64,000 bases of DNA, taken from NCBI RefSeq assembly GCF_033439725.1, contig NW_026944383.1, positions 8,308,001-8,372,000 on the forward strand. The letters are read 5' to 3'. Shown here piece after piece: positions 56,677 to 64,000 of this stretch. How positions within the stretch are numbered: position 1 is the first letter of the stretch; every line of letters begins with the position of its first letter. Source of the DNA: Neurospora tetraspora. Lineage: Eukaryota; Ascomycota; Sordariomycetes; Sordariales; Sordariaceae. A program made the position numbers and the translations under genes. The notes beneath the pieces were generated by a model. The model saw only the letters and a program-made list of their open reading frames with translations, was not told the DNA's origin and searched no databases.

Positions 56677-57821
56677 TGTAGATTTGGGGTTCTGAAAGAT
56701 GTTGGTTGATGGGAAGACGCTTGTCTTTGGTGTCGAGATGCGGATGGTGCGAAACATGGAAGTTGAATGAGAAAAGCAGAAAGGAAACGGAAATCACTTT
56801 GGCTTCACCAGAACTACTTTTGTGATGCGCGTGTGATTGGAAGGCGATGCTTGGTGTAGTCTGATCGCTCGATCTCTGCGGTACGTCATGGTGTTCTTGA
56901 ATCGAGACGGATCGCGCCGCTTCCGTTCCAGTTGCTTTGTTAGCGCATCGCCAGCGGATCTCCAAATGCAGGGACATGCGGGTTTCCATGGCAATTTTGG
57001 GACGAACGAAAACAACGAGGATGGAGAGACAATTCAACAGGATCCGTCTAAAGCATTTATTGGGAGGAACTTTCCTCTCTGATATCGACTGCCTTGCAAA
57101 CGGACTCCCCTCTCAACATGTCGGCACATATCACAAAACAAAACATAGCAGCCTCTTCTTAGGGAGATTGAAACACAGCCCTGGAGAACTGGACTTCCAG
57201 GCCGTGGAAACACAAGGATAATGACAGCATGTAAGACTCGTATCTGTACCATGACGAATCACTCGCTCGTCACAGCCTTTCAAAGCCTCGATCTCAATCT
57301 GCGGCATGGAAGCTATCAAGGTAGCTCCAGAATCCCCAGCCTCGAGTATTGTAACCCGGGGAGACTTGTCTAGCCGGGGGATGTGTGTGTTTTGTGTGTA
57401 TTGTGCAATATCACGGTCGGTTGGATTCGGTGCAGTATCACGATCGGATGTGAAATGTTCGGTATTGGCGAGGAGGAATCGGTGGACGGACGGTATGCGG
57501 ACGTAATTCGTTCAGATCATCAATGCCAGTGTATTTTTCCGAATGAGAAACAATATCCTTCTGACGCCATTGAGCCTTTGTCAATCAAAGATGCATTTCC
57601 GCAAATCCCAGAGTTTCCCAACCCAATCTCGTGGTCCCGCTGCCAGTAGTTGTTCGTCCCAAGTCGTGCCTGTTTTTTCCCACAGGTCGTTCTTGTGTCC
57701 AGATCGATCATGTCGGATATTGTCTGAATTGGTGGGGTATCATATCAGCAAAACTGATAGTTGAGTGGTGATTTCGAGTCTCCGTACCATTGCCTCATTC
57801 GTTCAAAAACACTCCAGGCAC
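56677..57821. other. Intergenic, upstream of photolyase and 3' flank of eS21
   Basis: Besides the light-element candidate there are only short unsupported frames. The photolyase leader, with an optional upstream ATG at 56757, occupies the left end. Confidence 0.5.
56863..56874 (-). promoter_or_regulatory. Candidate white-collar light-response element
   Basis: GATCGCTCGATC, two GATC cores in near-palindromic arrangement, lies about 190 nt upstream of the photolyase start. White-collar-complex elements in Neurospora contain paired GATC/CGATC cores (known), and phr is light-induced there. The site is a motif match, not proof. Confidence 0.5.
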
Positions 57822-58147
57822 TTAGCGCTGGGGGTTCCAGACGGCCTTGAGGAGACCATCGCGCTGGGCAAGGCGGTTGAGGGAGTCGTCAGACTCGCCC
57901 ATGGCGCGAACGAAGCCGGAGAGAGCGTAGATGATGTTCTCGCCCTGGATGGCACGGCCGTTCTCGTCGACCTTGGCGATGGTGATCTGGCAAGAACCGT
58001 GGTCCTTGGACTTGATGATGCGGCCCGTCGCAGAGCACTTGCGGGGGACGTAACTAGACGAATCCCTCCATTAGCATTTCACAAGAGACAAAAAATCAAC
58101 ATGGGGGCGGCATACAGGTCGACAATTTCGCCGCGATCGTTCTCCAT
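57822..58147 (-). CDS. rps21: 40S ribosomal protein eS21 (RPS21)
   Basis: Two exons, 58147-58116 and 58053-57822, giving 87 residues, the family length. Small-subunit protein at the base of the 40S platform, needed for late 18S rRNA processing (known). Seen: [73 protein letters not shown] and the end [12 protein letters not shown], all typical. The intron (GTATGC donor, CTAAT branch, CTAG acceptor) splits the Leu codon of VDL. It shares a 505-nt divergent upstream region with the Slx4-like gene. Confidence 0.97.
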
Positions 58148-58652
58148 TTTGGCTGTCTTTGGGGGTGCTGAGACTGCGGTTGGGGGGTGTGTGATCTGGT
58201 GACGAGGAGCGGGCAACAAGCGCAGAATTTCCGACTTGGTCAACTTGAATTTCGACACAAAAACGCAGTTTGGTGTGCAAGCCCCAAATGTGGGCTGCCA
58301 GAGATGTGCACGGACGCGTTTTGAGAGTTTATGTGGCTGGTGTCTGTCACTGGGTGTGGCTGTGGTTTAGATTTCCATCTCACAAGTACCTTGTACCTGC
58401 ACTAACAACGGAACGCCTGCACTGTCAGCTGATAGCGCGCTGTGGTCGTGATCTTGGGTCCCTGCAAAATGGAAGCCGTAGAGGTTCCCATCGCCAAGTT
58501 GCATCTGCTGTGATTCACGCGGCGCATCCAGTCGCCAAGTTGCCCCGAGCGTGCATCACCAACTCAAGTCCACATTTGCGCCATTGCCTACCTCTACTCG
58601 ACTGGCCACATATGGAGGAGACTTGGCACTCTTCCCATTATCACCAGTTCGA
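58148..58652. promoter_or_regulatory. Divergent promoter region of eS21 and Slx4-like genes
   Basis: 505 nt between two divergent start codons. No further gene seen; the frame upstream of the Slx4 start stays open for 34 codons (ATG at 58551), but the residues look like leader. Confidence 0.45.
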
Positions 58653-61600
58653 ATGGCGCATAATGACACGATAGACATCATCTCCTCGTCGCCCGAGTTC
58701 CCAGACATCGGCGCTCTAGTCGCAAAGGCACCACCCAAGACACCAGCGCTGCGAACCGGCAGTAATGCCGCACCCATTCCTAGCGATGCAGTCGGACTCG
58801 GAAACTTCACAAGTGCTGCTAGCATCTGGCGCTTGTCGCAGGTCGTGGAGGAAGAAAAGCCTGCACAAAAGTCGCCACCTCAGCCAACAAAGGAGACTCG
58901 GACGATAGCAACATCGGTGTCGACAGTCGCGGTTGAAGTGTCAACAACAACGACCGCCGTGTCTGAGAACAAGCCAGGAAAGAAACCCAGGAAGCCGAGG
59001 AAAAAGAAGGACGAGACAACAGCCACCGACGAGAATGCACCACCTAAACCACCAGCAAGAAGGGGGAGGCCACCCAAGCAAAAGGACGCCGATGGACAGA
59101 CTGCCTTGCCCGAGTCCAAGGTCACGAAACCAGCGGCAAAACCACGGGCTTCGAGGAAGAAAGCTGAGACAGCGAGCAGGCATTTTGCCGGTTCTGATCA
59201 TGCTTCTACGGCCGATGCTCCTGTCCCAGAGGAGCCCTCGAAAGCTCCCGCTGCGCCGAAGCCTCCCAAACCTGTCCCCGTACGGATCGACGATGAGCCA
59301 GTAGACCTAGAACCGGCAGTAAGAAGAAGACTGGATTGGACGCCACCGCCAGATGACAGACCACCGCCAGATGACAGACCACCAGCAGCTGCCGGCAACT
59401 CGTCTACTGTCAAGGAGCTACCGTCCTCTACGACTGCCCATATCGAACCACCAGTGGCTTTTGGAAAGCTCTTGGATACGTACGGCTGTAAACCAGAGAA
59501 TGATCAGCCGAGTGAAGTCACTAAAGTTGATGTACTCGGGAAGAGGAAACTGATCGAGATGGTCGCTACCACTACGACTACGACTACTACAACAGACAAA
59601 CCCACAAGTCCAGAGACGTCCCCAACCAAGCCCAAAGCCCCCAAGAAGAAGCCACGCACAATCACCGACCTAGCAACGGCCGCCTACCGAATACAAGACC
59701 CAGTCGACGATTCCACATCTACTTTGACATCGAAACAAGACACTCTCCTAGGCTACATTGACGTCGAGGACGACAAGGCTGCTACCAAACCAAGTGGCGC
59801 CAAAACAAAGGCCGCCTCCAAAAAACCAGCAAAGCCCCGGGTCTCCAAGAAGAAGCCCGAGCCTCGCAGACAGCTGTTGCTCTCTCCCAAGAGCGCACTC
59901 AGGCAGGTCTCTGGTCAGGATTTCGTCTTTGGCACTTCAAGCCAGCTAGTGACGGAAGACACTGACCTCCTTCGTGCTTTGCACGAGTCGATGAAGACGG
60001 CGGGCAACGCGCCGAATAGCGATCCAATTACGTCGAGCCCGGTCAAGTTCAGCAGTCTTGCGAGCAGGCGCAAGATGGGGAACAACAAGCTTTGGAAGGT
60101 TGGGGCTAGGGACGAGGATGGTGACCTGTTGGATTTGGAGGTCTTTGACTTGACTGAAGCTGTGGAGGTGCCAGAAGATCTGTTACAGCAAGCTCACAGA
60201 CCGTCTGTTGGTGTGCGCGAAGATGCGAAGCCTGGAGAACGAGTCGAGAGCAAGGCGGAAACAGCAATCGAAATATTCCCATCCGATCCTGTCGTCCCCG
60301 AGCGGCCCACGGTTACGAGACCCGAGACTCAGATCAGTACTCTCTCAACAAAGGGAAAAGAATCAGTTCTCCATACTACGAAGCCTCCACCGCAAAATCC
60401 CGTTGCCCCTCCGCGAGCGAGGACACATCAAAGAGTACGTTCGCCTTCCCGAGAGAGTTCTTCTTCTCGACTATGGAGTCCTCGAACAAAAACACCTCCA
60501 AGACCGACCACACCTCCACGAGCAAGCGCTGTGCTCGACTTCGATTTCGACTTTGACGACTACGAACCACCACCAAGTAACCAAGAACACTACCAGCTCC
60601 TTGAGCAGTCCCAGAAGAGCCCTTCCAAGACACAGCAGCAGAGACAGCAGAAAACCCAACAGCCGCAGAAAAGGATGGACCCTCCGCCCCGCCCTAAATA
60701 CGAGCTCTTTACTGACGCCCAACTGAGCCGAGAGATCGCTTCTTTTGGATTCAAGCCGATCAAGAAACGTGCGGCTATGATTACTCTCCTCGAACAATGT
60801 TGGGAAAGTAAGACGGGGGCAGCTACCGGCACAAGCACAGGCTTAGGTAACGATAAGTTGCAGGAAGGGACGAGGAGTTTGGAGTCCGGTCACCGATCGG
60901 TGGATCCTATTGCAGTATCTCCGAACCGTGGGAGGGGCCAAACTATGAAAGACGCAGCCATGCATGAAGCAGAAGCAGGAATAAAAATTGTTGCGCCGGC
61001 GCCGAAAAGACCAAGGGGACGGCCGAAGAAGAAAGAGGCTGCGATTGCGTCTCCTCCGCGCACCACCTCGGACAAACCACCAAAAGCAGCAGCTGCAGGA
61101 GCAGCACACCGGACAGCAGCAGCATCAAAACCAGCAACTGCACCATTACCCGTGCTCTCCGCATCAACCCCCAAGCGCCAACGCCGCACCTCGTTATCTC
61201 CGATTCGCACCCGCCCAATCATCCTCGAAATCCCCGACTCCGATATCGACGATTCCGATTCCGATCCGTTCGCCTCCTCCCCACCCGCCTCCTCACCCGA
61301 TGCCTCCCCCTCCGCATCCCAACTTTTCTCCACCCCCGAAAAACACCAAGATCACGAACACGATCCGGCAGAAATGTCCCTCTTAACAGAGTGCGAGGAG
61401 TCGCTTTTGGACATCACCTCCACACCCTCCGAGGATGATCTCTTCAAACACATAACCGAAGCCATCACCACCGCTCCCCGCACCACCAACCCTTCCGAGC
61501 CCTCCTGGCATGAGAAGATTCTCATGTACGATCCCATTATTTTGGAAGACCTGACGGGGTGGTTAAACACGGCCGGAAAGGGATTGGATAGAGTCGGGTG

Positions 61601-61706
61601 GGAAGGCGAGGCGGGCACGGAGGAGGTGCGGAGGTGGTGTGAAAGTAAGGGCGTGGGGTGGGTGTGGAGGGAGGGGAATAGAGGGCAGGTGAGGAAGAGG
61701 TTCTAA
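58653..61706 (+). CDS. slx4: Slx4-like structure-specific endonuclease scaffold
   Basis: Single exon of 1017 residues from [20 protein letters not shown]. Slx4 binds the GIY-YIG nuclease Slx1 to cut branched DNA such as Holliday junctions and flaps in the nucleus (known). Seen: Lys/Pro-rich disordered N-terminal half with AT-hook-like motifs (RRGRPPKQK near residue 137, [10 protein letters not shown] near 785); a phospho-site-rich middle (SSP, SPTKPK); the SAP-like segment [20 protein letters not shown] near residues 680-710 with [15 protein letters not shown]; and the C-terminal conserved helical domain [19 protein letters not shown] to [15 protein letters not shown], which in the family contacts Slx1. 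An upstream in-frame ATG at 58551 is less likely. An Arg/Ser-rich stretch with [11 protein letters not shown] precedes the SAP segment. Confidence 0.9.
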   Translation: MAHNDTIDIISSSPEFPDIGALVAKAPPKTPALRTGSNAAPIPSDAVGLGNFTSAASIWRLSQVVEEEKPAQKSPPQPTKETRTIATSVSTVAVEVSTTTTAVSENKPGKKPRKPRKKKDETTATDENAPPKPPARRGRPPKQKDADGQTALPESKVTKPAAKPRASRKKAETASRHFAGSDHASTADAPVPEEPSKAPAAPKPPKPVPVRIDDEPVDLEPAVRRRLDWTPPPDDRPPPDDRPPAAAGNSSTVKELPSSTTAHIEPPVAFGKLLDTYGCKPENDQPSEVTKVDVLGKRKLIEMVATTTTTTTTTDKPTSPETSPTKPKAPKKKPRTITDLATAAYRIQDPVDDSTSTLTSKQDTLLGYIDVEDDKAATKPSGAKTKAASKKPAKPRVSKKKPEPRRQLLLSPKSALRQVSGQDFVFGTSSQLVTEDTDLLRALHESMKTAGNAPNSDPITSSPVKFSSLASRRKMGNNKLWKVGARDEDGDLLDLEVFDLTEAVEVPEDLLQQAHRPSVGVREDAKPGERVESKAETAIEIFPSDPVVPERPTVTRPETQISTLSTKGKESVLHTTKPPPQNPVAPPRARTHQRVRSPSRESSSSRLWSPRTKTPPRPTTPPRASAVLDFDFDFDDYEPPPSNQEHYQLLEQSQKSPSKTQQQRQQKTQQPQKRMDPPPRPKYELFTDAQLSREIASFGFKPIKKRAAMITLLEQCWESKTGAATGTSTGLGNDKLQEGTRSLESGHRSVDPIAVSPNRGRGQTMKDAAMHEAEAGIKIVAPAPKRPRGRPKKKEAAIASPPRTTSDKPPKAAAAGAAHRTAAASKPATAPLPVLSASTPKRQRRTSLSPIRTRPIILEIPDSDIDDSDSDPFASSPPASSPDASPSASQLFSTPEKHQDHEHDPAEMSLLTECEESLLDITSTPSEDDLFKHITEAITTAPRTTNPSEPSWHEKILMYDPIILEDLTGWLNTAGKGLDRVGWEGEAGTEEVRRWCESKGVGWVWREGNRGQVRKRF

Positions 61707-62221
61707 GGGGATGGGGGATAAGAGGAAGTTTGCGTTGGTTGACATGGAAGGAAGGGGGGCGGGACGATGAGGGTTATGATGTTTTTCCTTTCAGGTGTTT
61801 GTTGGAGAAATGGGAAATGACTGACTTCAGCTTTGGGTATCAGCGGGTTGGTGGAATGTGCATGATGAGGCCTGTGTTGTGGAATTTTTTTGGCGGGCAT
61901 CCGCTGGTTAGGTTGATGCAGCTGTTGACGACATTCACAAAGAAATGGGAACTTGCTGATACTAGGACACAGGCGAGGCGAATAAGAAACTCGGTCTTCC
62001 CGCAGGCTACATATATGCTGCACTGTTGACTCCCGGACTTCCGGCATGGCTCTTGAAAGTGCACACTCTGGCCCTGTTGAGAAATTTCAATTTGGTCCTC
62101 CTTTTCATCTGCCCTTTCTTTATTCTCTACCTTTTTGTCTTATTCATTCCCCCTAAACACTTTCGATTTCAGACCCTATCGCAAAATTTTCATTATCAAC
62201 AACTACCTTAACCAACTGCGG
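61707..62221. other. Intergenic, no gene seen
   Basis: 3' flank of the Slx4-like gene and leader of the secreted protein. Short frames only; a T- and C-rich run at 62095-62200 suits a leader. Confidence 0.5.
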
Positions 62222-64000
62222 ATGTTCAGGAAAACCATAACGATGTTTCTCTTCTTCTTTCTATCATGGTTTCTGTTGGCCATGGTGCCAACGGCAACCG
62301 GAAATATCGAAATGATCACCACTCGAACAGTGGTCGAAACGGTCCCGGATCCCATGTCGTCCTCCTCAGTTGCAGAGTTCTTGATCGATGGAGAGAAGTC
62401 GATTCCTCTCAGACTGACCACTGTCACCTACATTGATGCCGAGAAGTCTACCACCGTGGTACCTGTTATTACTATGTCGACCTCGGTGGATGAGATCGTT
62501 CAACAGTCCGTTATCGTCTTGACCGTTACTGGCCCCCTTGCTCCCGAGACTACGAGCTCGTCGACCACCAGCCAAGATGCTCCCACCACCAGCACGTCTT
62601 CGTCCTCCTCTACCAAATCGTCGTCGTCCTTCTCTACCAAATCGTCGTCGTCCTCCTCTACCAAATCGTCTTCGTCCTCCTCTACCAAATCGTCGACAAC
62701 CAGCGAGCAAGGTCCTATCGTCGTTACGTCCGTCTACACGGTTTACCCCAGCACGTCAACCTCGACCTCATCCTTGTCCTCTTCCTCGTCGTCCTCCTCC
62801 ATGCTGCAACCGGAGCCTAGCACTGAGTACATCACGGTTGCCTCAACCCAGTCCGCCAAACCCGAGATCGTTGTCGTGGAACCCAGGGAATCCGCCCAGG
62901 TCGTCACTGTTGTCTCAACCCAGTCCGGCAAACCCGATATCATTGTCGTGCAACCCAAGGGATCCGCCCAACCGGATCCTGGCACCCAGTTCGTCACGAT
63001 CATCTCAACCCAATCCGCTACACCCAAGGTCATCATCGTGGAACCCAAGCAAGCCACTTCTGCCGTCACCAAAGAAGTGGAACCTACTGCCGTCATGACC
63101 ACCTTCGAAACCAGCACCAAGACTTCCACAAGAACCCACTGGATCACCCCAACGCAACCCGTATATGCATCCACGGTCGTCGTGACGGCCTCCAACTCCC
63201 ACCCCTTTGGCGTCGGGGCCTCGCATACCCCCGCCAATTATTACGACCACGACGCTGCGGACGGTGACCCCGGCGGCGCTCAGTGGGCTAAGGGTGTGCA
63301 TACAAACCCGGAAGACTTGTCGGCGCAGTTTACCCATGCGACGCCGCCTACTTGGCCTACTTGGCCTACTCCGGCTGTTTATGTGCGCGCTCAGGCTACC
63401 TCAACCTCCTTGTCTACTGTGGAGGTTACTTCTGTTGTTGATGTTACCTCTCCTGTTGATACTCAGGAAAAGCCTGATATCGAGCCTCGCGACTGGAACC
63501 TCCCCGAAGAACCAAAAAGATTCAAGAAGACCACCCTCTCTGGAACCAGAAAGCCTCCTTACCCTACGTACGGTCCCCCCATTACTTGGCCAAAGATTAC
63601 CCCCAAGAAAACAACCATCACCGGAAAAGGGACCCGCAAGCCGTCCCGGACCCGCAAGCCGTCCCCCAAGCACACCTTGACAACCGCTTCCAAAGCCAAG
63701 CCCAGCCAGCAACCACTAGTCTTGACGGTCTATACCACGAGTACACATACCTCATATCGTACCCGTACCCTGACCCACGGCCTTCGAATTGGCGAGAACC
63801 AACCGGACCTCCAAGCCCGCAATACCCTCCTCCCTACCTCTACTGCCCTCCCCCATGTCCCGGGCGCCGAAGCCCCCGCTCTCAACCTGGAACCCAAGAG
63901 GAGCGATGAGAACAACGACAAGGACGGGAATGTGTACCTTGCGAAGAGGGACTTCTGGGATGGAGTCAAGAAAGGGCTTTGCTTTCTTGTTCTTTGCAAT
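62222..64000 (+). CDS. Ser/Thr-rich secreted or cell-wall protein, partial (runs off window)
   Basis: From ATG at 62222 the frame is open for 593 codons to the window edge with no stop. N-terminal hydrophobic segment (FLFFFLSWFLLAMVPTATG, residues about 8-27) looks like a signal peptide. The body is rich in Ser, Thr, Pro and Val: four tandem SSSSSTK-type units near residues 120-155, and three copies of a roughly 25-residue unit with core STQSxxPxIxVVxPK near residues 200-285. Dibasic KR sites occur near the visible end (LEPKR then YLAKR), the kind cut by Kex2-type proteases. Composition fits an O-mannosylated wall or adhesin-like protein; no catalytic domain is seen. The part beyond the window might carry a GPI signal or membrane segment. 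An in-frame second ATG at residue 8 is possible. Confidence 0.8.
   Translation, partial: MFRKTITMFLFFFLSWFLLAMVPTATGNIEMITTRTVVETVPDPMSSSSVAEFLIDGEKSIPLRLTTVTYIDAEKSTTVVPVITMSTSVDEIVQQSVIVLTVTGPLAPETTSSSTTSQDAPTTSTSSSSSTKSSSSFSTKSSSSSSTKSSSSSSTKSSTTSEQGPIVVTSVYTVYPSTSTSTSSLSSSSSSSSMLQPEPSTEYITVASTQSAKPEIVVVEPRESAQVVTVVSTQSGKPDIIVVQPKGSAQPDPGTQFVTIISTQSATPKVIIVEPKQATSAVTKEVEPTAVMTTFETSTKTSTRTHWITPTQPVYASTVVVTASNSHPFGVGASHTPANYYDHDAADGDPGGAQWAKGVHTNPEDLSAQFTHATPPTWPTWPTPAVYVRAQATSTSLSTVEVTSVVDVTSPVDTQEKPDIEPRDWNLPEEPKRFKKTTLSGTRKPPYPTYGPPITWPKITPKKTTITGKGTRKPSRTRKPSPKHTLTTASKAKPSQQPLVLTVYTTSTHTSYRTRTLTHGLRIGENQPDLQARNTLLPTSTALPHVPGAEAPALNLEPKRSDENNDKDGNVYLAKRDFWDGVKKGLCFLVLCN
62590..62694 (+). 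repeat. Tandem TCGTCG/TCCTCC TCTACCAAA minisatellite in the coding region
   Basis: Four near-identical units of about 27 nt encode SSSSSTK-type peptides with small changes (one Phe). Coding minisatellites of this type vary in copy number between strains of surface-protein genes. Confidence 0.85.

Overview
The window is from a filamentous ascomycete. Genes are interrupted by short introns of about 50-150 nt with GTRNGT-type donors, CTRAC-like branch sites and YAG acceptors, and the gene families are fungal. The photolyase, Rtg2-type protein, Slx4-type protein and tyrosinase read like Sordariaceae. From memory, the photolyase looks very like but not identical to Neurospora crassa PHR, so a Neurospora or Sordaria relative is my best guess (inference). 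No transposon, CRISPR array, virus or prokaryotic operon was seen.

Layout. 0.5-2.1 kb: Erv46-like ER-Golgi cargo receptor (-). 3.2-3.5 kb: two tRNA-like sequences (-). 4.5-6.9 kb: large lineage-specific protein (+) whose frame stays open past its TAG stop. 7.1-8.4 kb: Per1/PGAP3 GPI-lipid remodelling protein (-). 9.8-12.2 kb: disordered protein of unknown function (-). 14.9-16.8 kb: Rtg2-like Ppx/GppA-family protein (+). 17.2-19.4 kb: Zn2Cys6 regulator (-). 19.4-25.5 kb: long gene-poor stretch. 25.5-27.8 kb: secreted tyrosinase (-). 29.3-33.1 kb: RNA polymerase I second-largest subunit (-). 36.7-37.5 kb: Arl8 GTPase (+) behind a 3.6 kb gene-poor leader region. 40.2-41.0 kb: ribosomal protein uS9/RPS16 with a 15-nt microexon (-). 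42.7-43.3 kb: RCR-type membrane protein (+). 45.0-47.1 kb: two small unknown genes. 47.3-48.9 kb: seven-helix fungal rhodopsin-domain protein broken by an in-frame TAG (-). 50.7-53.6 kb: GT1-type glycosyltransferase (+) and Nudix hydrolase (-), tail to tail with 23 nt between them. 54.3 kb: tRNA gene (-). 54.8-56.7 kb: CPD photolyase (-) with a GATC-type light element upstream. 57.8-58.1 kb: ribosomal protein eS21 (-). 58.7-61.7 kb: Slx4-like nuclease scaffold (+). 62.2-64.0 kb: Ser/Thr-rich secreted protein (+) that runs off the window.

The genes are mostly unrelated housekeeping and accessory genes, as is usual in fungal chromosomes. Photolyase and Slx4 are both DNA-repair genes and flank eS21, but nothing shows that they are co-regulated. 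The most unusual signals are two genes in which coding sequence continues in frame past a GAC-TAG, a second upstream start in the photolyase that would add a mitochondrial-type presequence, the uS9 microexon, and an AACGCT repeat cluster in front of the glycosyltransferase. Splice sites and starts were placed by hand; every multi-exon model given with exon coordinates keeps frame across all its exons.
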